A program made the position numbers and the translations under genes. Of a stretch of DNA of 64,000 nt, positions 1 to 10,883 are shown one piece after another. Source of the stretch: Adiantum capillus-veneris (Eukaryota > Streptophyta > Polypodiopsida > Polypodiales > Pteridaceae); NCBI GenBank assembly GCA_014529385.2, contig CM043958.1:74271169-74335168 (forward strand). The letters are read 5' to 3'. Under the pieces are notes generated by a model, which was given only the letters and a program-made list of their open reading frames with translations, did no database searches and had not been told where the DNA came from. How positions within the stretch are numbered: the stretch's first letter is position 1; each line of letters begins with the position of its first letter.

Positions 1-1200
1 GCATGACGACAAAGCCGGGCCTAGTAGTAGGCCTACGAAGGAGAGTCTTCAAGCGTCAGCACAGCAGCAGATGGCCGATTAATCCCAGGTGGGTTTCGCA
101 TTATTCACTTAATTTTTTAAATTTTAAGTTCTTTTATAAGTTAGCATTGCATACGTACGGAGTGAGAAAGAATCAGGAAAGGAATAATTGACCAAAAACG
201 GAAGGTAAATTCCAACGTGCATTTGTTTATAATGTAGGAAAGAATTGTTTGGGTTAAAACTGGTTGAATTAGGAAAGATATGATTGATCATCCTTAAAAC
301 AACTTGTCTCAAGACATCTCCGACTCCTTAGTATATATCTATGATAATGATGGCTTTCTAGCCATGGATAAGTCGGTTACCCCCATGAACGATGAGTTTC
401 TACTCCGTGTCATGTCTTGATGTTTCTACATAAGTTAGGATACCGTTTTTTATCCTAGGGGAGCCGCCTGGTTGTATGGGCAACTGGTTTGGTGTATGGG
501 CACCCGGAACCTCGGATGGGGGTTTATCCACTCCGGATTATGAATAAGGAATGGGTGCCGTTTTTTCACCCTTAGGTGATCTTGAGACAAGAAGAGTACT
601 GGTCATGGTTATTATGGACAATGTTTTGATTGACAGTACCCTGTCTTAAGTTTAAAGATGTCTGTTTGCTAAAAGAATGTTTTCAATACTGTTTTAATAA
701 AATCCTGTTATGAAGGATAAAAGAAATCATTATTTTAATTGTGATAAGAACGTGGTAGTAATTAAATAATAAATGAATCATGTGTGAGTGCGGGGTGGTA
801 AGTGGGGATTGACTAAGGTTGTCAATCATGGACGGGTGGACCTGATTAGTCAGGTAGCTATCCATCCTTGCACATTAAAAACGTTCAGAAAATTCTTCAC
901 GTGGAAGAGGAGTCCACCAGCGGCTGTGCCCTCATATATGTTAGGGGGAAAAAAGCGTTGGTTGAGGATACCTTAGCCCAATTTGTGGAAGTTATAGGGC
1001 CGAAATAGTTTTTTGGACTTTTAATACGTTGTCTCATTTTTGCTGCAAGACAGGACTAGGTCTTCTTCTAAGGCTATAGACCCCTGCCATTGTTAATGGT
1101 AAAGGTATATTCCTTGGATTTTTCTTGTTTAGAGACTCTGATTTTTATCAGACCTAGAGACCTGTCAAGGATCCCATCCCGATCTTGGTATTGACGGGTT
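1..1200. other. Non-coding stretch upstream of chromovirus fragment
   Basis: I see no convincing gene here. It may include decayed internal sequence of the retroelement whose RNase H begins near 1210, but I could not recognise reverse transcriptase motifs. Short ORFs lack any family resemblance. Confidence 0.4.
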
Positions 1201-1204
1201 GGGG

Positions 1205-1563
1205 ATCTCACATCGACCCTACTGAGCAAGGTCTAGGCATATATGAAAAGGAACTCCTCGCAGTTCTACATGCCTTAAGACTCATGGAAGCACTATTTAT
1301 TGGGGACTCCTTTCATTCTGCGAACGGATCACCAAAGTCTTAAGTACTTCATGACGTAGACCAAGCTCTCCAACAAACAAATGAGGTGGGCAAACTTTCT
1401 TTCGCAATTTCATTTTCATATTGCTAACATTGCTGGCAAGCATAATCAAGTAGCCGATGCACTCTCAAGACCGACGAGAGTGAATGCGGTATCCATAGCA
1501 ACTCACAATGATCTATCTTCTAAGATAGATGAGTATGCTATTAATCCTATTTTAGAGATGTGA
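1205..1563 (+). pseudogene. Ty3/gypsy RNase H domain fragment
   Basis: RNase H remnant of a Ty3/gypsy polyprotein, the domain that removes the RNA strand during reverse transcription. Around 1230-1290 the translation reads YEKELLAVLHALRLME, the usual start of this domain. After a stop and a frame change, 1330-1480 gives LRTDHQSLKYF and then FHFHIANIAGKHNQVADALS, the typical C-terminal end. Frames change at least twice, so it is not functional. It is followed directly by the integrase zinc-binding segment in the normal pol order, so it belongs with the next two entries. Confidence 0.85.
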
Positions 1564-2388
1564 TTGTAGCCCTTGCATTAGGTAAGAAAGAGGAACCATT
1601 TACTCTATAAGATGGTTATCTTCTCTATGGCAATAGACTATGCGTTACTAACTCACTACGTGAGAAATTATTGTATGAATCTCATGCTCCTCCTTATGCG
1701 GGGCATAGAGGGATTCAGTCTACCCTAAAAGGGATTGAAACATACTTCTAATGGCCTACCATAAAAGCAAACATACAAGAGTATGTTTCTAAATGTGTGG
1801 TATGCCAAAAGACAAAGTTTGATAGAGGAAAGATACTTGGATTGCTTCAACCTTTGCCAATCCCTAATTCACCATGGGAGAGAATATCCATGGATTTTAT
1901 CTTTGGATTGCATAAGTCTATCCACGTCCATGGATTTTATCTTTGGATTGCCTAAGTCTATCCATGGAAATACGCGAATATGGACGATAGTAGACAGGTT
2001 CAGTAAACAAGCTCATTTTAAACCTGTCAAAAAGACTATCAAAGCCCATCAAATGGCAACCCTCTTCATTTCACAAATCTTCAAGTACCATGGCTTGACA
2101 ATGTCCATAGTGTCGAATAGAGATCCTAGAATGACCAGTAACTTCTGGAAGGGTCTCTTTGAGAATTTAGGGACAAGGCTAAATTTCTCTTCGATCTATC
2201 ACCCACAAACGGATGGCCAAAGTGAAATAGCTAGCCTAAAAATTCTTGATCTACTAAAAGCCTATGTAACGGAAGTAGATCAAAGGTCCCAATGGGAGAA
2301 GTACTTACCCTTAGTGGAGTATGCCTACAATAACACTAAACATATTTCCACGGGAAAAGCACCTTTTGAGGTAATAGAGGGAAGATAA
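1564..2388 (+). pseudogene. Ty3/gypsy integrase, broken by 40-bp duplication
   Basis: Integrase remnant. An HHCC zinc-binding segment lies at about 1680-1810 (ESHAPPYAGHRG, then CVVCQK). The catalytic core runs from about 1905 to 2388. First Asp is in VDRFSKQAHF, second Asp in SNRDPRM, and Glu is in HPQTDGQSE, so the D,D-E triad is still readable. The core ends with YAYNNTKHISTGKAPFEV, as in plant chromoviruses. A direct tandem duplication of 40 bp at 1887-1966 (the two TGGATTTTAT starts are 40 bp apart) shifts the frame between zinc finger and core. One stop also interrupts the zinc-binding segment. Dead copy of a once active element. Confidence 0.9.
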
Positions 2389-2965
2389 AAAAGTCCCTTG
2401 CTACTTAAGGTACACGGGAAGATCTTTGTTGTAGATGAGTATAGCCGAGACCTACAAGAATCTTTCCAAAAGATTAAGGATGCTATCTCTATCTCCCTCA
2501 CAGCAAAGGCAAAAGGCTGTTGCTGACAAGCACAGAAGATCCCAAGCCTTTAAAGAAAATGACTGGGTCTTACTCAAATTTCCCAAGGCTCGATTAAGGC
2601 ACACGACGGGCAAGAATCCTACGGGACACCAAAAGTACTATGCTAAGTTAGCAAAAAGGTACTATGGTCCCTTTCAAATTCTTAGGTCAATCAATGAGAT
2701 GGCCTATCAACTCAAGTTGCCCAACCATTTGCTCATACACAATGCTTTCCATGTGAGCCTACTAAAGCCTTACAAAAGAGAGCCACCTCAAGAACCAACT
2801 ATTGAAGACCCACCGGAGATTGAGGACCAAGAAGAGGTGCTGCAGTCCGAGTCCATTCTCCGACATGAAGACAAGGTACTAAGAGGCGGTAAGACTATCT
2901 GACAATATCTTATTAAATTTAAGAATTATCCTTTTGAATATGCTAGATGAATGCAAGGCATACAA
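2389..2965 (+). pseudogene. Ty3/gypsy integrase C-terminus with chromodomain
   Basis: Continuation of the preceding integrase. At about 2490-2790 lies the C-terminal region ([45 protein letters not shown]). This matches the GPY/F-type module: the YYGPFQI box and the [13 protein letters not shown] strand are clear. From about 2830 a chromodomain follows ([16 protein letters not shown], then QYLIKFKNYPFEYAR), interrupted by one TGA at about 2900 in the middle of the fold. The chromodomain places the element among chromoviruses, whose integrase is known to steer insertion to modified histones. Two in-frame stops near the end make it a pseudogene. Confidence 0.88.
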
Positions 2966-4983
2966 TTAAAGGATAACCTAAACCTTGTCAATGCTTACAA
3001 TGCTTCCCTAGAGTAAGAAAATGTACAAATGTAAAAAATGAACAAAGTTTTTGTCTTATAAGACTCTCTTTTTCTTTATTGTGCACAAAAATGAAGTAGT
3101 ATGCATGCTTAGATCAAGTTTGCGGAGACGACGTCTCCCAAACACCAAGTAGAGCTTGTCACCCTACTATGGAAGATTGATAGGACTAATGTGCAGACAT
3201 GCTTGCGGCAGCTTAGGCTCTCAAGCACCAAATGGACTAGTCATCCATTCTGGAATGATGTTGTAGGGTAACATAGGGATCCTCTACCCGCTAGGAAAAG
3301 GACTAATGAATATGTTTTATCTTCTCTACCCTAAGACATTTATTAATTACCTAAAGCTCTCACAAAAGGGGAAAGGGGGAAACATCTCAGAAGGCTATCA
3401 CTTATGCTGCTTAATTTCCATTGGCTAGGCTGGGGAGGTCCAATAGGGCTGTAGCATGAGCAATTAGCAAGGGGGGTTGACCAAGAGAGAGAGGGGGCTG
3501 ATTTTTGCAAGGAATTATCACACACATACACACACTCACACAATCTCATGTGTGAAGCAAAGAAGACTCCCTCTCCTTCTTAAGCTTTAATGAAAAGCTT
3601 ACCACCTACTCCAAGCTTGTGAGAAGGGAGGCCTACATCAACAACTCTTGGCTTTGTGATGTAAAATCCAACCAAGAGCCAAGCTTCAATGCATGCTCAT
3701 CTCCTCTACCATGCTAATTAATAAGCTAATATATCCTAATATGAGTGATTATGTGAGGAGATGTACATCTTTCTCATAATAATACTCCTCCTTCCTCTCA
3801 ATTTACTCTCATACCCCGCTAGCTCTCACCATCTTCGAAGGTGTGTGAGGTCTTGGGTCTGAGACCGTGAGGGAATTGATGTTGTGTTTGATAAGTGTTT
3901 TGCTTAGTGCGTGAAATTTCCATCTCCATTGAACTAGCTAGTATTGAAGGAACACAAAGAATTGTATTGTAAAATGTCTCTCTTGATGGGAGAAACCATA
4001 ATACAAAGCCTTTTGGAGGGGGGACCGGGCTCCATGCAAATCCGGTCCTCAAATGTTGTCAATTTCTTAGTTTCTCTCTCTTTTGAAGTATTGTTCATGC
4101 TATCTAACTAGGTGTTATGATTTTTGTTGCTCTCTTCACCCAAGAACTCTTGTTAATCTCATTAGGAATCTATTCTAATGAAATGCTCACTATGTTCATG
4201 CTATTACTAGGCCATTAAATGTTACAGCAAGTTAGAGCAGCTTCACAGGTAGAGCGTACGTAAAACAAAGCTCTTTTCTTCTCTAAATATAAGCCTCCTT
4301 TCACATTAAGGTTATTGACATCTATACCTAGGGTATTCTAAATGGCTAGTGGCCGGATCACACGGACCTTTACAATTGTCATGAGAGAATTACAACTCAG
4401 GGAATTGACCTGGTACTCTGGAATCAGGATTTACACAGAGTATTACTACACTAGCTCAAAAAACTAATAGATTACAAATGTGGTGTCCGGCTACGTGTTC
4501 GACCAGCTGGGCACACGTTCGATCTGTCCTCAAACATGATGGATTTCCAGGCCACCCATAGAGCCTTGCTCTATTTGTAACAAGGGCCTTATTTGATTCA
4601 CTATCTAGATATACCTCATCTAATCAGCAAGTTCATTGTAAACTAGGTATATGACTAGCTAGAACTTTGGTAGTTTATCTACTATCATTGGGAGTGCATA
4701 CATCAAGAACCTTTGTTCTATACTTGTCAAAATTGATTGTTTCTTGTTCAAGCTATTGCTGGAGGCGAGCTATGTTAGAAGTTTGCATATTCATATGAGC
4801 CTCCACCATTCATTCTAGAGAATTAACAATGGTATTCCATGGAGTCTGAACTGTGGCTACACAACCATCTATGATTGTATCTACATTAGTGCTATGAGTT
4901 TCATATCTGATGATTGGGATGCTGTACAATACTACCATTCTTTTGGAAGTGTCAATGACCAGATTTTGAGTGCACAAATGTGG

Positions 4984-4987
<4 letters not shown>
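2966..4987. other. Non-coding region downstream of chromovirus
   Basis: No gene recognised. The 3' LTR of the chromovirus should begin in or near here. A purine-rich run lies at 3366-3380 and could be a polypurine tract, but I could not define LTR ends or a second LTR copy. The rest is AT-rich sequence with short CA runs near 3527. Confidence 0.35.

Positions 4988-5033
<46 letters not shown>
4988..5033. repeat. (AG)n microsatellite
   Basis: An uninterrupted 46-bp run of AG/GA dinucleotides. No gene spans it. Confidence 0.98.
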
Positions 5034-5035
<2 letters not shown>

Positions 5036-6597
5036 CCCAACACTACGTGTGTGTAAGAGCCCCTTATTCTTATATCTAGTAAATAATAAGGTGTGTACAA
5101 GTAATGGGCGGTCGGACGTCTCTAGCGTGTCAGATCGGGGTAAGAGGCACACTGCCTTTACCCCAACAATATCCCACTTAAAGGAAAATGTGTCAATAAG
5201 TGGTACTCCAATAGGGCCGAGTAGTATGCACAGTAGGTAAGGGAGGAAACTCGTCTCAACCTATGGCCACTTGCTCTCTCAAAGCCAATGCATGCCTCTG
5301 TGTAGGCTCTAGCGGTGTGCAAAAGCATATATCAATGGTAGAATCAACATTTATAACCTGCAAGTATCTTGTAATGACCTACACCGCTCCATGATGCATC
5401 ATGCTAGTGTCAATCATTGCACAACTAACAACCCCAATTGCAAACGCTCCCACTGCAACTGCTATGTCCGGTCTTGACACTAAGAGGTCATGAGGGGGGT
5501 CACTTAATAATTATGTGACTATCACATGAGTGCAGGAGAAGGAGTTAGTAAATTTCATTTTTTCTCACATTTTCACATATAGAGGGGTACCATAAAATAT
5601 AGTTGGGAGAAAAAAATACACATTGAATAGGAAAATGGTGTATTTTATTTGCTAAAATTTCAGAGATAAAGATTTTAAAAAATAGTCGTTGAACGCATGT
5701 GATATACACAATTTTTACATAGTGACTCCCCCAAACATACATGAGAGTCTCGAAGATTAATGGCAAACATGTAATCTCTGCCAGCATGCCAATCGCATCA
5801 AGGCCATGTGCAATCACCTCTGCCAATCTATCCACAGTAGGTATCTCAACCTTCACTGCATCACCACCAGAACAAGTTGCATATGGATGCGTAAATCCTG
5901 ACTACAAGGTTGTCCTCACTCCCTCATCGTCTAGGGGAGGTCACCTAATCAAAATGTAACCTATCATGTGAGTTCAACATAATGGTATTTAAAGTTCTAG
6001 AAACTTACAAAAATATATATACAAAAGGGCATTATTTTTTCAAGTTTGAAAAAAACTTATAGATTTTAAAAGAAAAGGGTACATTATATTCTTAACACAA
6101 TTCACAGATAAGGGTTTTACAAACATGTCTTGAACGCACGTGATATGGTAGTTTTACACATAGTGAATCCCCCAAGCTCATCGTCCATAGGGACTATATT
6201 GTGAGGCCCTGGGGTTGCCTAGCCTTGATCCTCCATCGATCCTCCATCGAGCCTCCCTTTATAGGCATTGCCCCTAAGATCCCGTCTCCATTAGCAGCCG
6301 TGGTCCTTAACCTCCAGGGTGGCCCTTGGCCTAACATTACTAGTGTTCAAGATTGAGAACTTGACTTATACACGAAGAGACTAAACCTAGTCTCACAAAC
6401 ATGCTTTATCTTGCGGTAAGCAAACTCCAACTAGAGCATTACATGCTTTCTAATTGGATTGCTTGGTGCAAAGTACGCTCTTTGCAAATACTTTAGCACA
6501 AGATTACACTTGTAATTTTCCTATCCTCTTTGGATAACTAACAATAATGAGGTATGTTTCCCCATAGTTTACACACAATCACACAAAATGACTAGTA
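5034..6597. other. Non-coding region with dispersed repeat copies
   Basis: No gene recognised. Two related segments, about 5555-5745 and 6005-6180, share a downstream block containing GAACGCAYGTGATAT followed by ACATAGTGAAYCCCCCAAAC-like sequence. A weaker copy lies near 37310-37500 and a partial inverted one near 30286-30330. Around 6335-6490 there is a segment repeated at 30140-30270 (starting ACTAGTGTTCAAG). These look like old dispersed repeats into which element A later inserted. Confidence 0.45.
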
Positions 6598-6601
6598 ACG
6601 G

Positions 6602-7384
6602 TGTCAAGAAGTGCGCAGTGCGACTAGGAAAGCGCCGAGCCTCTGACCGTGAGGATTCGTAGCAAAATCAAGCAAGACGTAGATGATTCAAAGCTAAAAA
6701 CACACTAAAAAAGAACAAAACTCCATCCATGAAAGCTCCACTTTGAAAAGGAACCAAGATTAACTCAAAATTCTTGTGTGTGTGAAGATTAGGTTTAGCC
6801 TTGCTCGCAATTGCACAGATGCAGTGCTCATTCGACCTGTTAAAAACCCTAAATTTATGCTTTGATTCTTTGTTGTGACCATATCATGGAAGCTTCAATA
6901 CTTCATTGGAGAAGCCCGAGTAGTTATTTGAGGAGGGGAAACCCTAATTGGAGGCCTCACAGCCTCAACCATGTACTGGAAGCAGCATGGGACTGCACTA
7001 GCACCCTGAAAAGGAATGGCTGTATCTCCTTGCTCATATGCCCAAATGAGCTCATTCTTGGCTCTAAAATTTCCCACACAACTTAGGGAATGATGGAAAC
7101 GTTGTTGATGTGGAATTTTGAGCTATTGTTAGGCTATTTTTGACCATTTTAAGGCCATTTTTTGCCCAAGAATGCCCCTTTTTGTTCGTAAAAAGCCCAA
7201 ACGACCTGGGAAAAATCCATAAATTTGTGGAGAAATCCCATTGGGCTCAAATTTCATGTTGAACACATCCGTTTTTGCATATATCACACTATGTACATTG
7301 TAGCACTTGGTCCCACACATCATAAATATTAAGAGTGAGGTAGATATTATTATTTTCACATTATGCACGTTCCATGGCATGACA
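6602..7384 (-). repeat. Element A left (3') LTR
   Basis: Begins TGTCAAGAAGTGCGC and ends CATGGCATGACA. It matches 19150-21528 except that it lacks about 230 bp present in the right copy (about 21180-21410) and the 1.34-kb TIR insertion. It keeps the uninterrupted TTAA at 7149-7152 that is the target site of that insertion. Confidence 0.88.
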
Positions 7385-7396
7385 TCCACCCCCTCT
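7385..7396 (-). other. Polypurine tract of element A
   Basis: On the - strand it reads AGAGGGGGTGGA, immediately next to the TGTCATGCC end of the 3' LTR. This is where plus-strand priming takes place in LTR elements. A similar purine run followed by TGTCATGCC occurs at 29757-29772. Confidence 0.7.
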
Positions 7397-7748
7397 AAAC
7401 TTGCACATCCTTCGGCATGTGCTGATCGTCGATGTTTAAAATCAAAGAAAAAAAGAAAAAAACTTATTTTTCCTCTGTTGGAGCCTTGGCGACACTGTTG
7501 GAAGGCTCGGAACCGCCTGGTAAACCCCACGACACCTCTACGGGCATGGCACACCCCCCTCCCCCCCTTCGATTGGCCGGCCTTATCACCCTCAGGCCTC
7601 CGCTTGTCTATACCCCAGCCTGGCCGGCCCCCTTCGTTTTCAGATGCCCCTTCTCTCTCTCCCCCTATAGTTATTTCCTCGGCGGGCATTGAATGAAATA
7701 TTCCTCCCCCTCTCTCTCTCTCATTTCCCCTACATACCTCTCTCTAGT

Positions 7749-7751
<3 letters not shown>

Positions 7752-7804
<53 letters not shown>
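7752..7804. repeat. (CT)n microsatellite in 5' LTR of element B
   Basis: Uninterrupted 53-bp CT run. The same position in the 3' LTR (12026-12103) has a longer one, so the two have changed length since insertion. Confidence 0.97.
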
Positions 7805-7806
<2 letters not shown>

Positions 7807-8137
7807 CAAACCCTCGAGCACTCACCCCGACCCCCTCTCTCGCTTTCCTCTCTCGCGCTCCCTCTGTGTCCATCCGCATATGAACTCCCACTCTCCCGTA
7901 TTCTTATCCTCACCCTCCCTCTCTCACACTCTTTCCCCCCCCCTCTCAATACCCCCCTCCCTTGGCCTGCTAATATTCTCCCTCCCCTCTCTTCCCCACC
8001 GCTTGCCTCACCCTCCCCTTGGCCTCACTCACCCTCCCCTTGGCCCGCTATCCCCATCCTCTTTCTCCTGCCCCACACCATTGACTTCTCCCCCTCCTCT
8101 CATCCTTGAGATGCCATGAGAGACAGAGAATAGGACA

Positions 8138-8158
8138 ACCCCCCCCCCCCCCCCCCCC
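8138..8158. repeat. Poly-C run in 5' LTR
   Basis: A homopolymer of about 21 C. The matching place in the 3' LTR (12517-12551) has 35 C. Confidence 0.9.
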
Positions 8159-8229
8159 TCACACACTCTCTCCTCCCCCCCCACGGTGGGCATCCACCCT
8201 ATGGATTCCCCCTACCTCTAGCGCCACCT

Positions 8230-8233
<4 letters not shown>

Positions 8234-8269
<36 letters not shown>
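8234..8269. repeat. (CT)n microsatellite in 5' LTR
   Basis: 36-bp CT run. Counterpart in the 3' LTR is 12585-12669, which is longer and has small interruptions. Confidence 0.95.
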
Positions 8270-8272
<3 letters not shown>

Positions 8273-8478
8273 GTTTCAGCCCGAAGGCGCAAGGAGCCAT
8301 AGAGCCCATGCTCTCCACACCACACACTCACTCACCCTCACCCTCTCACCACCCTCATCCTCTCCCTCACCACCCCAATCCCCTCTCCCTCTCTCGCGCT
8401 TTGTTTCGGTAGCAGCCCGCTCGCCATATCTCTCTCTCTCAATACACACACCCCACATACACACACACACACCCCATG

Positions 8479-8481
<3 letters not shown>

Positions 8482-8555
<74 letters not shown>
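8482..8555. repeat. (AC)n microsatellite in 5' LTR
   Basis: 74-bp AC run. Counterpart at 12890-13021 in the 3' LTR is 132 bp. Confidence 0.97.
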
Positions 8556-8556
<1 letters not shown>

Positions 8557-9169
8557 ATCCCCCCCACCCCAAGCACACGTAGCTGACACAGAGAAAAAAA
8601 ATAAATATAAAAACATATATATAATATATACATTATGTACATAAGCCCCCGTTCCCACCGTACGCTTGCACACACATACAAATACACACACACACACTCA
8701 CGCATGCGCACCCATATACATATATACATACACATCCGCCCACATGCACATACTTACACACACACATACACATGCATATACGCACTACAAATAAAAAGAA
8801 AACAAAGGACTCCACGACTATGACGACCACGAAAAAGAAGAAGGACCCAAAGCACGTGCCACCAACAACAAAAAGAGGAAATGCGCTGAAGGCATGCCCC
8901 GACCGACCCCGAAAAGAAGTACGTGCTAAGCGACGCACCGGCAACACACCATTCGCCGACAACATGCAACCACGACGCCAATTCCAATAATTTATAGGTT
9001 ATTTTCATCATTTCTTCAGTTCTCACCGAGCCATTGTAAAATTCCCGTTTTTTTTAAAATATCCTCTCTCTAGGTGATGGTCACAAAGGCCCACCTAGAG
9101 ATTTTCATCTTTTAATAACCTCCCAAAACAAAGCAAGGGTCACCCACACTGGGACCACCACTTGCTTTG

Positions 9170-9253
9170 TCTCCCCGATTAAGCTTACCCTAATCACACC
9201 GGGATTACCATAATCCACAGCAGCCAACATATAAATTGGATGAGAGGGACTAT

Positions 9254-9290
<37 letters not shown>

Positions 9291-9389
9291 CCATGAGAAG
9301 TCTCCCCGATTAAGCTTACCCTAATCACACCGGGATTACCATAATCCAAGCAGCCCAACACCTATAAATTGGCACTGAGAGGTCACTAT

Positions 9390-9464
<75 letters not shown>
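9170..9464 (+). repeat. Tandem duplication carrying TATA-like box and poly-G runs
   Basis: Two copies of a segment starting TCTCCCCGATTAAGCTTACC (9170 and 9301) each run through TATAAATTGG and CTATCGGA into a G homopolymer: 29 G at 9258-9286 and 71 G at 9394-9464. TATAAATT is a fair match to a plant TATA box and sits where an LTR promoter could be; if it is used, initiation would fall in or next to the G run. The G lengths may be partly an assembly artefact. Confidence 0.7.
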
Positions 9465-9608
9465 CTTCACGATCATTGAGTTGTCTTAGAGAACGCACCA
9501 AGTAGTTTGCACCACCTCCTCTCCCTACCTCTCCACCACCACGGCGTGCCATTAGTACATACTGCAGGAATAATTCTCCCTCACACCCCCGAGGGTTTTC
9601 ATCATTTG

Positions 9609-9612
<4 letters not shown>

Positions 9613-9646
<34 letters not shown>
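9613..9646. repeat. (CT)n microsatellite near 5' LTR end
   Basis: 34-bp CT run. In the 3' LTR the same place carries a GT run instead (13379-13400), so the repeat type has been replaced between the two LTRs. Confidence 0.93.
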
Positions 9647-9650
<4 letters not shown>

Positions 9651-9811
9651 TGTAAGTTTGCGGTGTTCATATCATCGTGGTTAGAGACCTAGCCGCTTAA
9701 AGCTAGGTGGTGCCCTCTATTGGCTTTACCGTGACAGGCTCGAGGCATGCCATTCGATCCTTGGCGTTTTAGAGGACGTCGGGGATCGGGGTTCGCTTTG
9801 CTCCCGTCATT

Positions 9812-9831
9812 TGGTGCCCCCACCGAGGACG
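9812..9831 (+). other. Putative primer-binding site of element B
   Basis: TGGTGCCCCCACCGAGGACG starts two bases after the 5' LTR. A PBS begins with TGG, pairing with tRNA CCA ends. The layout resembles the TGGCGCC-type sites of some plant gypsy elements. I could not assign the tRNA. Confidence 0.6.
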
Positions 9832-9884
9832 GCTTTCTAAGACCCTTTATTTTACAATGCTGAAAGTGACGCCCACCATCAATC

Positions 9885-10142
9885 ATGGACGAATGGCTGA
9901 AGGAATTTTCTAAATGGAGGACAGAAGAAGAGGAGACGAAGGAGGCACTAGCTGCCTTCATTGAGGTGTTGCTGCCAGGCTGCAGTGTCGTCATCATTCA
10001 AGAGGTAAATTCTCCATCTCGTGTTGCTCGTTCTAATCATAAATTGGGAGCATCAGGCGGGAGGTCGGTGAAGTGCCATCAGTGTCGTCAACCAAGACAC
10101 ACCGTCAATGAGTGCCAACAACGAAGGCAGCGAAAGGGCTGA
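9885..10142 (+). pseudogene. Element B truncated gag with CCHC zinc knuckle
   Basis: Remnant of the capsid/nucleocapsid protein. An 85-codon frame ends in CHQCRQPRHTVNEC, a C-x2-C-x4-H-x4-C zinc knuckle that in gag binds the element's RNA. The usual glycine inside the knuckle is absent. The N-terminal capsid part expected of gag (several hundred residues) is mostly missing; only a short acidic segment rich in Glu precedes the knuckle. Downstream, 10108-10317 continues in another frame with a Lys-rich segment. Gag is therefore both deleted and frameshifted. Confidence 0.7.
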
Positions 10143-10450
10143 AATCGTCTACATCGACATTCATCGCGAAGAAGTCATCCACATCAAGGAAGGGAAGAAA
10201 ATGGTGAGGCCTCTTTTCCCTAAAGAAACTGCAGTCAAAGTTATAACTCCAAAGTGGCCTAAAGGGGCTGCTCGAGCCAAAGGTAAGGAGAAGATAAGCC
10301 AGCTTGAAAACACATGACCCCGAAGGGAGAAGCATCTGGCCAAGCAAGTGCTTCAACTCAGAAAGCCAGGGTATACCCAGCTTGCCAAAGAGGAGATCAT
10401 CGAAAGCTAAGCGGCGGAAGGTCGCCTACTGATTTGCACGATGCATGTGA

Positions 10451-10843
10451 GTGCTACCAATCCACTTCGACAATCCTGAAGAAGAAGTGGTAAGAAGATT
10501 CCCATGTCCTAGAGAAGAGTGGTTCAGCTATTGCTCTCGCTGTTTTGGAAAGCGAGTGGAGGATCTTTGTCCTGTCCCTGTACAACTTATCCTGAAGAAG
10601 CTCTCTAGAACGGGAGAAACCCAGTGGGCTGGGGACGAGTTGCAACTGAATGGAGTAGAATTCATGCAACACGCCGATTACGGAAATTACCTGCAATTGC
10701 TACTAGCCAAGAGGCTAGGAGTGGTCAGACGCGTCGCCATCACCCCGTATGTGCTGAGCAACGAAGGAAAGGTAGATCCCATGAAAGGCGACGACCTCTT
10801 GTGGATGTGCCGACTCATCAACACTGGCACGGTAAGAGTATAA
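10451..10843 (+). CDS. Unidentified open frame between gag and integrase of element B
   Basis: I do not recognise this 130-codon frame. It occupies the place where protease, RT and RNase H should be and does not show YxDD, the RT finger motifs or an RNase H signature. It has a short Cys-containing part near residues 19-38 (FPCPREEWFSYCSRCFGKR) followed by a mixed segment with no predicted membrane spans. It could be a gag-pol linker of a non-autonomous lineage or sequence captured by the element. It is open from 10451 and ends about 60 bp before the integrase remnant. Confidence 0.35.
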   Translation: MLPIHFDNPEEEVVRRFPCPREEWFSYCSRCFGKRVEDLCPVPVQLILKKLSRTGETQWAGDELQLNGVEFMQHADYGNYLQLLLAKRLGVVRRVAITPYVLSNEGKVDPMKGDDLLWMCRLINTGTVRV

Positions 10844-10883
10844 GTAAGTATTCCACCCTCTGTGCATGATGAAAAACGGGCCG

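Larger units (their letters stand above)
7423..9809 (+). repeat. Element B 5' LTR
   Basis: Shares with the 3' LTR an opening block (GCCTTGGCGACACTGTTGG), CT and CA microsatellites in the same order, and a closing block (AAGTTTGCGGTGTTCATATC to GCTTTGCTCCCGTCA). It has its own middle part (about 8560-9300) and an internal tandem duplication of about 130 bp. It is 2387 bp against 1858 bp for the 3' LTR. The difference lies in simple-repeat lengths and the unshared middle. Confidence 0.85.

Noticed and set aside
3343-3549. Small gene on the - strand
   Set aside because: Only a chance frame over a purine-rich and CA-containing stretch; no family resemblance.
7689-8582. Long open frames rich in Ser-Leu, Thr-His or Pro
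   Set aside because: They are translations of CT, CA and poly-C runs inside the LTRs of element B, not genes. The same holds for frames at 11963-13082, 32104-32399 and 32392-33024.
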